A DNA stretch of 64,000 nucleotides from Escherichia boydii (GCA_041890495.1 CP169086.1:1054001-1118000); one strand, 5' to 3'; numbered from the stretch's first letter, positions 7,817 to 16,776 are shown. Program-made: numbers and translations. Notes: a model not told the origin generated them from the sequence alone.

Positions 7817-9940
7817 TCAGGCATGATTTTTTTGAGAAATAAATGCGGGGTCCGTTTGAATTTTATTAATGGGTATAATCTGTTTGTCAGAGTTTATCTG
7901 CAGCAATAGCCACGGCACCTGTTCGGCAGGTAAGGGGCGGGAGAAAAGGTAACCCTGCAGGTAGTCGCAGCCGAGACGGGTGAGAACCTCCTGTTGTGCT
8001 TCCGTCTCAATCCCTTCTGCCACCACGTTCATCTCCATGGTTCGGGCGATACTGATAATGGTTTCAACCAGCTTGTAGCTTTTTTCATTTTCCAGCATCG
8101 ACGTTACAAAGCTTCTGTCGATCTTGAGCTCTTTTGCCGGCAGCACGCTCAGCATCAGCAGGTTCGAGTAGCCCGTACCAAAATCATCAATCGAGACGGT
8201 GATCCCCGCATGGTTAAACGCGTTGAGTAGCTCAATGCTGCGGTCGAGATTTTTAAGCGCGGTGCTCTCGGTTACCTCAAGGATCAGCCGCGACGGAGAC
8301 AGGCTATATTTTTCCAGCATCGACGAAATGATCTGGAAAATGTCCGGCTGTTCGAACTGGACGGGGGATAGGTTGAGCGATAGCGTCCACTGGCTGAACC
8401 CTTGCTCTGTCCAGAAATGCAGCTGACGGCATGCCGCTTCAATGGCCCAGTTGCCCACCGGAATAATTAAGCCGGTTTGTTCCAGCGAGGAGATAAACAG
8501 GCCCGGCAGCACAACGCCTTGCTCAGGATGCCGCCAGCGCAGAAGGGCTTCAAAACCGTGAATGGTTTTCTCTCCCGCATGCCAGGTTGGCTGGTACCAC
8601 AGCTCAAACTGATCGCGTTCAAGCGCCTGAGAGAGCTCCTGCAGGAATCCGGGTTTCGCCGGGATCGCTGTTGACATCTCGGCCCGGTAAATCGCCCAGC
8701 CGTTGCGCCCATCATCTTTGACGTGATGTAAGGCTGCATCCGCCTTAAGTTTGAGCTCGTGCAGCGTTTCGCCATCCTGAGGATAGAGGCTAACGCCCGC
8801 GCTGATCGTCGTGCTCAACGTATGTCCGCAAATAGACAGGGGGCGTCGTACATCCCCGAGCAGTGAAGTGAGCAGGGCGTTGAGCTTTTCATCATCACAT
8901 TCCGGCACCAGCAGGATAAAGGCGTCTCCTCCCAGCCTTGCCAGGGTCATCTCACGCGTGAGTCGGGCCGTGATGCGCTGCGCAACGGTTATCAATAACT
9001 CATCGCCGACGCTGTGACCCCAGGTATCGTTGACGCGTTTGAAATGATCGACGTTCAGGAAAATGACGGCAAATTGCCTGTTACTCAGCAACGCGCTGCG
9101 CAGGCAGTCCTGCATGCGAATATCCATCTGATGGCGATTCGCGAGTCCGGTGAGCGCATCAAAGCGCGCCTGGAGCTCAAGCTGCCGATTGAGCTGCCGC
9201 AGATTGTCCGTCAGGCGGCCGGTGCGCCGGTGAGAATCAACAAGGGAAATAATCAACATCACGCCAAGCAAGCAGAGCGTGGTGACCGAAACCCAGATGG
9301 ATAAACCGAGCTCGCCGATCCCGCCGGGGAGGGTATGCGACATTTCCGGGTAATGCGCGGCACTCATGCCGGTATAGTGCATCGCACAAATGGCGGCGGC
9401 CATGACCAGGGCCGCGAGAAGGCGCTCGATAAAAACCCCTTTGTCTCGCAGGCGGAAAGCCAGCCACAGCGCAGTGCCGGAAGCCACCACGGCAATGACG
9501 ACGGACAACCCCACAATACGGCGATCCCAGATGATGCTTCCATCCAGCATCAGGGCAGCCATACCGGTATAGTGCATGGACACCACGCCCGCGCTCAGGA
9601 TCGCGGTGGCAACGATCGGTCGAAAGAGAGAGCGTTTTTTTCCCGCGACGGCAATATTAAGGGCCGTGGCCGAAGCAACCACCGCGACGCCGAGGGATGC
9701 AAGGGTTAACCAGAGGTCGTAGCTCATCATCATGGGCATTTGCATCGAAAGCATGCCGATAAAGTGCATCGACCAGATGCCGATGCCGAGCGAGATGCCT
9801 CCGGCCATACGCCAGAACAGGGCAGCCTTTCGGCTGGAAAGGGGGATCTTTCCGGCGCTGTCCAGCGCCACAAAGGAGGCGATAAACGCCACCAGATAAG
9901 AGATAGCGATTAACACAGGGTCCCACGATATATTGAGCAT
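7817..9940 (-). CDS. MHYT-GGDEF-EAL membrane protein, probable c-di-GMP phosphodiesterase
   Basis: Integral membrane signalling protein of 707 residues. The N-terminal MHYT sensor (about 1-235) has three copies of the metal/gas-binding motif: SMHFIGM (57-63), SMHYTGM (121-127) and AMHYTGM (186-192), spread over several membrane helices. The following GGDEF domain is degenerate (LGGDAF instead of GGDEF), so cyclase activity is doubtful. The EAL domain looks catalytic: EALLRW, LNLSPVQF, LEVTES, IDDFGTGYS, LKIDRSF and VAEGIET are all present. The expected role is hydrolysis of c-di-GMP in response to O2, NO or copper sensed in the membrane; the ligand is inferred from the MHYT family. Sits just upstream of dgcM on the same strand with a 92-base gap, pairing a phosphodiesterase with a cyclase. 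Confidence 0.93.
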   Translation of the reverse strand: MLNISWDPVLIAISYLVAFIASFVALDSAGKIPLSSRKAALFWRMAGGISLGIGIWSMHFIGMLSMQMPMMMSYDLWLTLASLGVAVVASATALNIAVAGKKRSLFRPIVATAILSAGVVSMHYTGMAALMLDGSIIWDRRIVGLSVVIAVVASGTALWLAFRLRDKGVFIERLLAALVMAAAICAMHYTGMSAAHYPEMSHTLPGGIGELGLSIWVSVTTLCLLGVMLIISLVDSHRRTGRLTDNLRQLNRQLELQARFDALTGLANRHQMDIRMQDCLRSALLSNRQFAVIFLNVDHFKRVNDTWGHSVGDELLITVAQRITARLTREMTLARLGGDAFILLVPECDDEKLNALLTSLLGDVRRPLSICGHTLSTTISAGVSLYPQDGETLHELKLKADAALHHVKDDGRNGWAIYRAEMSTAIPAKPGFLQELSQALERDQFELWYQPTWHAGEKTIHGFEALLRWRHPEQGVVLPGLFISSLEQTGLIIPVGNWAIEAACRQLHFWTEQGFSQWTLSLNLSPVQFEQPDIFQIISSMLEKYSLSPSRLILEVTESTALKNLDRSIELLNAFNHAGITVSIDDFGTGYSNLLMLSVLPAKELKIDRSFVTSMLENEKSYKLVETIISIARTMEMNVVAEGIETEAQQEVLTRLGCDYLQGYLFSRPLPAEQVPWLLLQINSDKQIIPINKIQTDPAFISQKNHA

Positions 9941-10396
9941 TATGCAATCCCACGCCTGAGAGGGTTACCGATTTCGCCTGCCGGGTACATCTTTATCGGG
10001 CAACGAACATGCGCATTCAAACCATATTAGTTATTTATCGTGAAAAATGACCGGTCATATTAATACTCTAAAACTCATTAAGAATATAAAATATATTCTC
10101 TTGTTAATATATTAAGCATTGCTAAACAAGATCGAATAAAAGTAGCAAAGCTCCTTAAATATAACGGCGATTGTATCGATGCGCCGCAGCGGATGGTATC
10201 GCTTAACGTTGCGGCAGACCAGTATCACAGCATGCCGCGAAGAACATTTTCACTAATACGCTCTTTTTATCTGACTTAAGCTAAATCCCAGGATGCTAAC
10301 GGCGAAAAAACAAACCCGTGAAGTTTGCGAGGAAAAACGGCCAGGCCAATGCTATAAGTCTAGATGCCGACCAAAATATAAAACGTGGGTATCATC
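9941..10396. other. 456-base divergent intergenic region without a gene
   Basis: AT-rich region between the MHYT gene (leftward) and the chemoreceptor gene (rightward). I see no convincing ORF or hairpin RNA in it. It must hold the promoters of both genes; the only recognisable one is the FliA-type site at 10282-10308. Confidence 0.6.
10282..10308 (+). promoter_or_regulatory. Candidate FliA (sigma-28) promoter of the chemoreceptor gene
   Basis: TAAATCCC, an exact 11-base spacer, then GGCGAAAA, compared with the flagellar class 3 consensus TAAAGTTT-N11-GCCGATAA. The -35 TAAA core and six of eight -10 bases match. It lies about 80 bases upstream of the receptor start, as expected for a chemotaxis gene. 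Confidence 0.5.
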
Positions 10397-11539
10397 ATGC
10401 TAAGAAATATTAGTGTCAGGACCTTTATTGTCGGGTTCCTTTTATCGCTATTTTTGGTAAACGCAGGTGTCGTTGTTCTAATTTCCAGCAAGTCCTCTCT
10501 CTTTATTTCCCTAAACGTTATCAATTTCGTTGCGCTATTTTTGCTTTGGGTCTACATGACCCGCTATCTTGTGACGCCGATCAATACGGTAAAGAGAAGT
10601 ATTGAAGAGGTGACAGCTGGCAACCTTGGGGTCTCTATCCCGGAGTTTGGCAATAACTGCGCGGGTCGACTTATTCCCGGGATCAATAGCCTGTCCGGCA
10701 ACATTGCGACGCTGGTGCGTGAGATCCGGGCGTCGTCGCAAACCGCCATGACCTTATCGGATCAGCTCTCGACCCGTAGCGCTCAGCTCTCGGTGAAAAC
10801 CGAACAGCAGTCTGCGTCTTTAGTACAAACCGCAGCCAGCATGGAGCAAATGGCTGCGAGCACCAAGAACAATGCCGATAACACCCGCCTGGCGAGCGAG
10901 CAGGCTAATGTGGCGACGCTGCAGGCGCGCAAAGGCGGTGAGCTCATGGGGCAGGTCGCCAGCAATATGCAGTCCATTACCGAATGCGCGCAGCAGATGA
11001 CGGAGATTATCTCGTTGATTGACGGCATTGCGTTCCAGACGAATATTCTCGCGCTCAACGCGGCAGTAGAGGCGGCGAGGGCGGGCGATCATGGAAAGGG
11101 GTTTTCTGTGGTCGCGGAAGAGGTCAGAAACCTGGCACACCGCAGTGCAGAGGCCGCGAAGAACATCAAAGCGCTAATTGAAGTCACCAGCAGTAACGTC
11201 ACGCAGGGCGTTGGCGTTGTGTCACAGGCTGAGAAAAACATGCATGAAATCGTGACGGGTTCGGGGAATGTCAGCCGCTTGATGGACGAAATTTCCTCGT
11301 CTACGTCAGAGCAGGAGAAAGGCATTTCTCAGATTACCCTCGCGCTATCGGAGCTGGAGCGGGTCACGCAAAGTAACGTGGCGATGGCAGAAGAGCTCAA
11401 CGGTTCCTCTGATGTACTACGCAATCAGGTGATTGAGCTGCAGGCCCGAACGCGTAATTTCAGACTTGACCAGGGCTCTTCTTCCTCATTACCTGGCGGC
11501 TCGCCATCCTTCCTTCAGCGGCCCGAGCACTCTCTTTGA
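10397..11539 (+). CDS. Methyl-accepting chemotaxis protein lacking a periplasmic domain
   Basis: Chemoreceptor of 380 residues with the signalling hairpin intact: the tip sequence ISLIDGIAFQTNILALNAAV followed by EAARAGDHGKGFSVVAEEVR contacts CheA and CheW. Two membrane helices (about 5-28 and 34-55) are separated by only a few residues, so the usual periplasmic ligand domain is missing; a HAMP linker follows. Methylation-helix glutamine/glutamate pairs are visible (EQQSASLVQTAASMEQMAAS). There is no C-terminal NWETF-type CheR tether. The ATG at 10397 follows GTGGGT; a GTG at 10385 is a weaker alternative. Input must come from the membrane, the cytoplasm or a partner protein. Confidence 0.92.
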   Translation: MLRNISVRTFIVGFLLSLFLVNAGVVVLISSKSSLFISLNVINFVALFLLWVYMTRYLVTPINTVKRSIEEVTAGNLGVSIPEFGNNCAGRLIPGINSLSGNIATLVREIRASSQTAMTLSDQLSTRSAQLSVKTEQQSASLVQTAASMEQMAASTKNNADNTRLASEQANVATLQARKGGELMGQVASNMQSITECAQQMTEIISLIDGIAFQTNILALNAAVEAARAGDHGKGFSVVAEEVRNLAHRSAEAAKNIKALIEVTSSNVTQGVGVVSQAEKNMHEIVTGSGNVSRLMDEISSSTSEQEKGISQITLALSELERVTQSNVAMAEELNGSSDVLRNQVIELQARTRNFRLDQGSSSSLPGGSPSFLQRPEHSL

Positions 11540-11550
11540 CAGTACCTTAA

Positions 11551-11574
11551 AGCCTGGCATGCCAGGCTTTTTTT
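11551..11574 (+). terminator. Intrinsic terminator of the chemoreceptor gene
   Basis: A perfect 18-base palindrome AGCCTGGCATGCCAGGCT runs straight into a T-run and ends the receptor transcript 12 bases after its stop. Confidence 0.85.
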
Positions 11575-11694
11575 ACGCCTCTGGCCGCTGTGTACAATTC
11601 CTGAGCGATTTCAGCGCGATGGGATACATAGTTGTTGCTTAACCCCTGATGAAAGCTAGACTGACACCGAAAGAGCTAAAAGGGCGGAGGCGCT

Positions 11695-12678
11695 GTGGAA
11701 AGCATTAAAGGATCTGAACTTAACGTTCCTGACGCAGTTTTTGCGTGGGTGCTGGACGGTCGCGGCGGTGCGCGACCGCTGGAAGACAATGATGTGATCG
11801 ATAGTGCGCATCCCTGCTGGCTACATCTGAACTATACCCACCCGGACAGCGCTGACTGGCTGGCCTCGACTCCGCTTTTGCCCAATAACGTACGTGATGC
11901 GCTGGCGGGCGAGAGCACGCGTCCCCGAGTCAGCCGTCTCGGTGAAGGCACGCTGATTACATTGCGCTGTATAAACGGCAGCACCGATGAACGCCCCGAT
12001 CAACTGGTCGCCATGCGTGTATATATGGACGGGCGGTTAATTGTTTCGACCCGACAACGCAAAGTGCTGGCGCTGGACGATGTGGTGAGCGATCTGGAAG
12101 AGGGCACGGGTCCGACCGATTGCGGGGGATGGCTGGTGGATGTGTGCGATGCGTTGACCGATCATTCCAGTGAATTTATCGAGCAGCTGCACGATAAAAT
12201 TATCGACCTTGAAGATAATCTCCTTGATCAGCAAATTCCACCGCGTGGATTCCTGGCTCTGCTGCGCAAACAATTAATTGTGATGCGTCGCTATATGGCA
12301 CCGCAACGTGATGTTTATGCTCGTCTTGCCAGTGAACGTTTGCCGTGGATGAGCGATGACCAACGCCGTCGGATGCAGGATATTGCCGATCGCCTTGGGC
12401 GCGGCCTTGACGAAATCGACGCCTGTATAGCACGGACTGGCGTGATGGCGGATGAAATCGCTCAGGTGATGCAGGAAAATTTAGCTCGTCGTACCTATAC
12501 AATGTCGTTGATGGCAATGGTCTTTTTACCCAGTACCTTTCTGACCGGGTTATTTGGCGTCAACCTTGGTGGGATCCCTGGCGGCGGGTGGCAATTCGGA
12601 TTTTCAATTTTTTGTATTCTGTTAGTTGTTCTTATTGGTGGTGTTGCTTTATGGTTGCATCGTAGTAAATGGTTGTAA
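11695..12678 (+). CDS. zntB: Zinc transport protein ZntB (CorA family)
   Basis: CorA-superfamily inner-membrane Zn2+ transporter, 327 residues as in E. coli. A large cytoplasmic domain is followed by two C-terminal membrane helices, with the pore motif GVN in LFGVNLGGIPGG. It starts at GTG 11695 after GGCGGAGG. The first ~60 residues differ from E. coli at many positions, while from PLLPNNVRDALAGE onward I recall no difference from the E. coli protein. The 3' part also looks less GC-rich than the 5' part. This suggests a recombination breakpoint inside the gene near 11,870. Confidence 0.96.
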   Translation: MESIKGSELNVPDAVFAWVLDGRGGARPLEDNDVIDSAHPCWLHLNYTHPDSADWLASTPLLPNNVRDALAGESTRPRVSRLGEGTLITLRCINGSTDERPDQLVAMRVYMDGRLIVSTRQRKVLALDDVVSDLEEGTGPTDCGGWLVDVCDALTDHSSEFIEQLHDKIIDLEDNLLDQQIPPRGFLALLRKQLIVMRRYMAPQRDVYARLASERLPWMSDDQRRRMQDIADRLGRGLDEIDACIARTGVMADEIAQVMQENLARRTYTMSLMAMVFLPSTFLTGLFGVNLGGIPGGGWQFGFSIFCILLVVLIGGVALWLHRSKWL

Positions 12679-12724
12679 CAAAAGCAATTTTTCCGGCTGT
12701 CTGTATACAAAAACGCCGCAAAGT

Positions 12725-12738
12725 TTGAGCGAAGTCAA
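12725..12738 (+). promoter_or_regulatory. FNR-binding site upstream of fnrS
   Basis: TTGAGCGAAGTCAA matches the FNR consensus TTGAT-N4-ATCAA in eight of ten specified bases. It is centred about 42 bases upstream of the fnrS start, the class II activator position. A possible -10, CAATAT, lies at 12761-12766. Confidence 0.85.
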
Positions 12739-12773
12739 TAAACTCTCTACCCATTCAGGGCAATATCTCTCTT

Positions 12774-12895
12774 GCAGGTGAATGCAACGTCAAGCGATGG
12801 GCGTTGCGCTCCATATTGTCTTACTTCCTTTTTTGAATTACTGCATAGCACAATTGATTCGTACGACGCCGACTTTGATGAGTCGGCTTTTTTTT
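12774..12895 (+). ncRNA. fnrS: Small regulatory RNA FnrS
   Basis: The 122-base sequence from GCAGGTGAATGC to the terminal T-run matches E. coli FnrS as I remember it, in the same locus between zntB and dbpA. FnrS is an Hfq-dependent RNA made under anaerobiosis by FNR that represses mRNAs for oxidative-metabolism and superoxide-defence enzymes. The 3' terminator GCCGAC / GTCGGC plus eight T is visible at 12868-12895, and the FNR site lies just upstream. Confidence 0.95.
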
Positions 12896-12952
12896 GCCTG
12901 TTATTTATCAGCGTCTACCCTTTAAGAGTCCACCCAATGACCAGAGGGAAAT

Positions 12953-13126
12953 ATGACGACACTTATTTATTTGCAAATTCCTGTCCCTGAACCGATTCCT
13001 GGCGATCCTGTTCCAGTGCCCGATCCGATCCCTCGCCCGCAACCCATGCCTGACCCACCACCCGATGAAGAACCGATTAAATTGTCGCATCGTGAGCGTA
13101 GATCTGCGAGGATACGCGCCTGCTAA
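12953..13126 (+). CDS. Proline-rich small protein, 57 aa (possibly YnaL)
   Basis: A 57-residue ORF begins MTTLIYLQIPVPEPIPG and continues with repeated P-x-P and P-D-P units, then a basic tail ending SARIRAC. AGAGGG lies at good spacing before the ATG. It sits between fnrS and dbpA. I believe E. coli has the same small protein at this locus, annotated YnaL, but the symbol is from memory and is withheld. The composition suggests no enzyme; the function is unknown. Confidence 0.75.
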   Translation: MTTLIYLQIPVPEPIPGDPVPVPDPIPRPQPMPDPPPDEEPIKLSHRERRSARIRAC

Positions 13127-13155
13127 CTTTGCGTCGATGACCACGAGAATAGATT

Positions 13156-14529
13156 GTGACCGCTTTTTCTACCCTGAATGTTTTGCCTCCCGCCCAACTC
13201 ACGAACCTTAATGAGTTGGGTTATTTAACCATGACGCCGGTGCAGGCCGCCGCGCTTCCGGCGATCCTTGCCGGAAAAGATGTTCGCGTGCAGGCGAAAA
13301 CCGGCAGCGGCAAAACGGCGGCTTTTGGCCTCGGCTTGTTACAGCAAATTGATGCGTCGCTATTTCAAACCCAGGCTTTAGTGCTGTGTCCTACGCGTGA
13401 ACTGGCGGATCAGGTGGCAGGTGAATTGCGTCGGCTGGCGCGTTTTCTGCCAAATACCAAAATTTTGACGTTGTGCGGTGGTCAACCGTTCGGTATGCAG
13501 CGTGATTCGTTGCAACATGCGCCGCATATTATCGTGGCAACGCCGGGGCGTTTGCTGGATCACCTGCAAAAAGGCACGGTATCACTGGATGCGTTGAATA
13601 CGCTGGTGATGGATGAGGCCGACCGCATGCTGGATATGGGATTTAGCGATGCCATTGATGATGTCATCCGTTTTGCGCCTGCATCTCGACAGACGCTTCT
13701 GTTTTCGGCAACCTGGCCGGAAGCCATCGCTGCAATCAGCGGACGAGTGCAACGCGATCCTTTGGCGATTGAAATTGACTCAACAGATGCTTTGCCACCC
13801 ATTGAACAACAATTTTATGAGACATCCAGCAAAGGCAAAATTCCTCTGTTGCAACGGTTATTAAGCTTGCATCAGCCATCCTCTTGCGTGGTGTTTTGCA
13901 ATACCAAAAAAGATTGCCAGGCTGTCTGCGACGCGCTGAATGAAGTAGGGCAAAGTGCATTGTCATTACACGGCGATTTGGAGCAACGCGATCGCGATCA
14001 GACCCTGGTACGTTTTGCTAACGGTAGCGCCCGTGTACTGGTCGCGACTGATGTTGCTGCGCGTGGTCTGGATATTAAATCGCTTGAGCTGGTGGTGAAC
14101 TTTGAGCTGGCGTGGGACCCTGAAGTTCATGTACATCGCATCGGTCGTACAGCTCGTGCAGGAAATAGCGGTCTGGCGATCAGTTTCTGTGCTCCGGAAG
14201 AAGCACAGCGGGCCAATGTCATTTCTGACATGTTGCAGATAAAACTTAACTGGCAAACGCCGCCAGCTAATAGTTCCATTGCGACGCTGGAAGCAGAAAT
14301 GGCAACGTTGTGTATCGATGGCGGGAAAAAAGCCAAAATGCGCCCGGGTGATGTATTAGGTGCACTGACAGGAGATATCGGGCTTGATGGCGCAGATATT
14401 GGCAAAATCGCCGTGCATCCGGCGCATGTCTATGTCGCGGTCCGTCAGGCTGTTGCTCATAAAGCATGGAAACAGTTACAGGGCGGGAAGATTAAAGGAA
14501 AAACGTGCCGGGTGCGGTTATTAAAATAA
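13156..14529 (+). CDS. dbpA: ATP-dependent RNA helicase DbpA
   Basis: DEAD-box helicase activated by hairpin 92 of 23S rRNA, acting in assembly of the 50S subunit. It is 457 residues, the E. coli length. Motifs in order: Q-motif GYLTMTPVQ, Walker A AKTGSGKT, PTRELA, TPGR, VMDEADRML, SAT, then the RecA2 motifs ARGLDI and HRIGRTARAG, and a C-terminal RNA-binding domain of about 75 residues that reads 23S rRNA. It starts at GTG 13156. From memory the sequence differs from E. coli K-12 DbpA at only one or two positions, unusually close for a gene in this background. Confidence 0.97.
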   Translation: MTAFSTLNVLPPAQLTNLNELGYLTMTPVQAAALPAILAGKDVRVQAKTGSGKTAAFGLGLLQQIDASLFQTQALVLCPTRELADQVAGELRRLARFLPNTKILTLCGGQPFGMQRDSLQHAPHIIVATPGRLLDHLQKGTVSLDALNTLVMDEADRMLDMGFSDAIDDVIRFAPASRQTLLFSATWPEAIAAISGRVQRDPLAIEIDSTDALPPIEQQFYETSSKGKIPLLQRLLSLHQPSSCVVFCNTKKDCQAVCDALNEVGQSALSLHGDLEQRDRDQTLVRFANGSARVLVATDVAARGLDIKSLELVVNFELAWDPEVHVHRIGRTARAGNSGLAISFCAPEEAQRANVISDMLQIKLNWQTPPANSSIATLEAEMATLCIDGGKKAKMRPGDVLGALTGDIGLDGADIGKIAVHPAHVYVAVRQAVAHKAWKQLQGGKIKGKTCRVRLLK

Positions 14530-14577
14530 TGAAATGTTGAATTGCCGGGTGCAAGAGTAAATATCTTATTCGGGATT

Positions 14578-14647
14578 GCCGGATGCGACGCTGGCCGCGT
14601 CTTATCCGGCCTCCATAAGAGTAGCCCGATACGCTTGCGCATCGGGC
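14578..14647. repeat. E. coli-type REP/PU element between dbpA and ttcA
   Basis: The convergent dbpA-ttcA gap holds GCCGGATGCG...CGTCTTATCCGGCC (14578-14611), the palindromic unit typical of E. coli and close relatives, followed by a second hairpin GCCCGAT...ATCGGGC (14624-14647). Such elements normally protect 3' ends of transcripts. The GCCGGATGCG form is the E. coli style, whereas Enterobacter REPs usually have a GCCGGGTGGCG form, which supports an E. coli origin for the surrounding DNA. Confidence 0.75.
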
Positions 14648-14657
14648 GCTATCCTGG

Positions 14658-15593
14658 TTATTTCACTTCAACCACATTCAGCCGTAACTCATCCAACTGA
14701 TTTTCATCTTCTTCTGGCTGCCAGCCCGCCGGTTGTAGTGGGATCTCTTCGCGATCAAACGCCAGATCACCCCCGTTAACCACTTCAGAACCGTGGGTGA
14801 TGCCTTTGAAATCGAACAGGTTGGTATCGCACAGATGCGACGGCACCACATTCTGCATCGCGCTGAACATCGTCTCGATACGCCCTGGATAACGTTTATC
14901 CCAGTCACGCAACATGTCAGCAATCACCTGACGTTGCAGGTTAGGCTGTGAACCGCACAGGTTGCACGGAATAATCGGGAACGCTTTTGCATCGGCAAAT
15001 CGCTGAATATCTTTCTCGCGGCAGTAGGCCAGCGGACGAATAACGATATGTTTGCCATCATCGCTCATCAGTTTCGGAGGCATACCTTTCATCTTGCCGC
15101 CGTAGAACATATTTAAGAACAACGTTTGCAGGATATCGTCACGATGGTGACCCAACGCGATCTTCGTCGCCCCCAGTTCCGTTGCGGTACGATAAAGGAT
15201 ACCGCGACGAAGGCGAGAACACAGTGAGCAAGTGGTTTTGCCCTCTGGAATCTTCTCTTTCACGATACCGTAAGTGTTCTCTTCGACAATCTTGTACTCA
15301 ACGCCCAGCTTTTCAAGATACTCGGGCAGAACGTGTTCTGGGAAGCCCGGTTGCTTTTGATCGAGGTTAACAGCCACCAGCGAAAAATTGATTGGCGCGC
15401 TTTGCTGCAAATTGCGCAGAATCTCCAGCATGGTATAGCTGTCTTTACCCCCTGAGAGGCAAACCATGATGCGATCGCCTTCTTCAATCATATTGAAGTC
15501 AGCAATGGCTTCGCCCACGTTACGACGCAGACGTTTTTGTAATTTGTTCAGGTTGTATTGTTCTTTCTTTGTAATTTGTTGATTTTCTTGCAT
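14658..15593 (-). CDS. ttcA: tRNA 2-thiocytidine(32) synthetase TtcA
   Basis: PP-loop ATPase with an iron-sulfur cluster that thiolates C32 of certain tRNAs. It is 311 residues. The ATP pyrophosphatase loop CLSGGKDSYTM and the two CxxC motifs (TCSLCSR and PCNLCGSQ) that bind the cluster are all present. Convergent with dbpA across a REP element. It reads as identical or nearly so to E. coli TtcA from memory. In E. coli this gene is the integration site of the Rac prophage, but here it is uninterrupted; the prophage in this window lies elsewhere. Confidence 0.97.
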   Translation of the reverse strand: MQENQQITKKEQYNLNKLQKRLRRNVGEAIADFNMIEEGDRIMVCLSGGKDSYTMLEILRNLQQSAPINFSLVAVNLDQKQPGFPEHVLPEYLEKLGVEYKIVEENTYGIVKEKIPEGKTTCSLCSRLRRGILYRTATELGATKIALGHHRDDILQTLFLNMFYGGKMKGMPPKLMSDDGKHIVIRPLAYCREKDIQRFADAKAFPIIPCNLCGSQPNLQRQVIADMLRDWDKRYPGRIETMFSAMQNVVPSHLCDTNLFDFKGITHGSEVVNGGDLAFDREEIPLQPAGWQPEEDENQLDELRLNVVEVK

Positions 15594-15837
15594 TGAGTAC
15601 TACCTTCGGAGCCAGCGGGGCAAAAATTGTATGCCGCGTATGGTACGGATTCCGGCGGCGAATACCAGCACGTTTTGCAGCGGGGTCATATCTGGCGTTG
15701 TAACGCCGTCAGCACGCGGTGAGATTTCAAAACCTCCTATAGCATCTTACTCGTCCTGGTTTTCCATAATTGTTATATGACGGCAGGGAGCTTATATGGC
15801 ATAAGAGCGTTAAACGAACATCAAAAGGAATGACGTT

Positions 15838-16158
15838 ATGTCGCTTTATGACCTCAAGACCGAAGCACTTGCATTACCGGAGGCCTGGCACTCTCATATA
15901 TTGGGCCGCGTTGGAACTGCAAATCTCAAAGTTTTACGAATGGATGAAGGCTCAGTGATTGAAGAGGTTCATGAGTATGACGAGGGATTACTGGTCATTG
16001 ATGGACGTCTGGAGCTGAGCGTGAAGGGTAAGAAAATCTCTGTCACGCCTGGACAGCTTTATGTAGCCAAAGCTGGCACTCCCCATACTGTAGAAACAGG
16101 CAGTTTTGGCACACTGGTTATCATTGATTTACCAGAAGCGGAAGTGGCCTCACGTTGA
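15838..16158 (+). CDS. Cupin-domain protein
   Basis: A 106-residue single-domain cupin. Motif 1 is weak (EVHEYDEGLLVIDGRLELSV) and motif 2 is PGQLYVAKAGTPHTVE; the two metal-binding regions are only partly conserved, with His in both. AAGGAATG precedes the ATG. No operon partner is apparent: ttcA is divergent upstream and the next plus-strand gene is 390 bases away. Small cupins of this kind serve as isomerases, dioxygenases or ligand-binding proteins; no specific role can be assigned. Confidence 0.85.
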   Translation: MSLYDLKTEALALPEAWHSHILGRVGTANLKVLRMDEGSVIEEVHEYDEGLLVIDGRLELSVKGKKISVTPGQLYVAKAGTPHTVETGSFGTLVIIDLPEAEVASR

Positions 16159-16174
16159 GCGGCTTGCGATGAGG

Positions 16175-16282
16175 TCACAGATTGTCAGGGTTGTTCGACG
16201 TGCTGATCCAAACTTTAATTAGACTCAACGTAATCAACCCCATCACAACGGCAACAGTGGTTACTATAATATAAGATGTCAT
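16175..16282 (-). CDS. Putative 35-aa single-pass membrane protein
   Basis: A short ORF (starting MTSYIIVTTVAVVMGL) is one hydrophobic helix followed by a polar tail ending NNPDNL. It is preceded by AGGAAAG eight bases before the ATG, a good site. It lies convergent to the cupin gene. The membrane-helix composition plus the ribosome-binding site is the only evidence; I do not recognise it. Confidence 0.5.
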   Translation of the reverse strand: MTSYIIVTTVAVVMGLITLSLIKVWISTSNNPDNL

Positions 16283-16547
16283 GAAATAATCTTTCCTGGT
16301 AAGAGTCTTCATTCGACTCATTTCTTTTGCATTTGTTCCTGCAAGGAGCAAAATTTTAATGAAAAGAAGAGTTGGGTTTTAGTCTGTGTTATGTAAATAA
16401 AAAGTCGTCTGCTTTGTGTTCTCCTTTGCGAATCCAGGGCATGAAAAAGGGTTGCGCGCATTGACCTTGTGAATATACTTTGATTAGGCTATGTACGTGC
16501 AGCACCACGCTTTTTCTTAAAATTTTATCCCATTGGAAGGGTTTTAC

Positions 16548-16757
16548 GTGTTCAAGCTTAATTCATCTCTACTGGCCATTTTCCTGCTGTCGGGTTGTAG
16601 TTCAGATCTGGTTCTCAATCCACCTCAGCAACCCGAATACAAGGCTATGCCAGAAATAACCCAGTCTGTGACGCCATCACAGCAGCGTGCAATCATGGCT
16701 GGCGAAAGACCTGACTGGTCAGAAAGAACCCCGATAAATTCAATAAAGCGGTATTAA
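16548..16757 (+). CDS. Small lipoprotein, 69 aa
   Basis: Begins at GTG 16548 seven bases after GGAAGG; the upstream TTG at 16533 would break the signal peptide. Signal sequence FKLNSSLLAIFLLSGC ends in the lipobox LSGC, so the mature protein begins at a lipidated cysteine followed by SSD. The mature part (about 52 residues) is proline- and glutamine-rich without a recognisable domain. Asp at +4 rather than +2 predicts outer-membrane sorting. A terminator follows at 16777. Confidence 0.75.
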   Translation: MFKLNSSLLAIFLLSGCSSDLVLNPPQQPEYKAMPEITQSVTPSQQRAIMAGERPDWSERTPINSIKRY

Positions 16758-16776
16758 TACACACTTACCCACCAGG

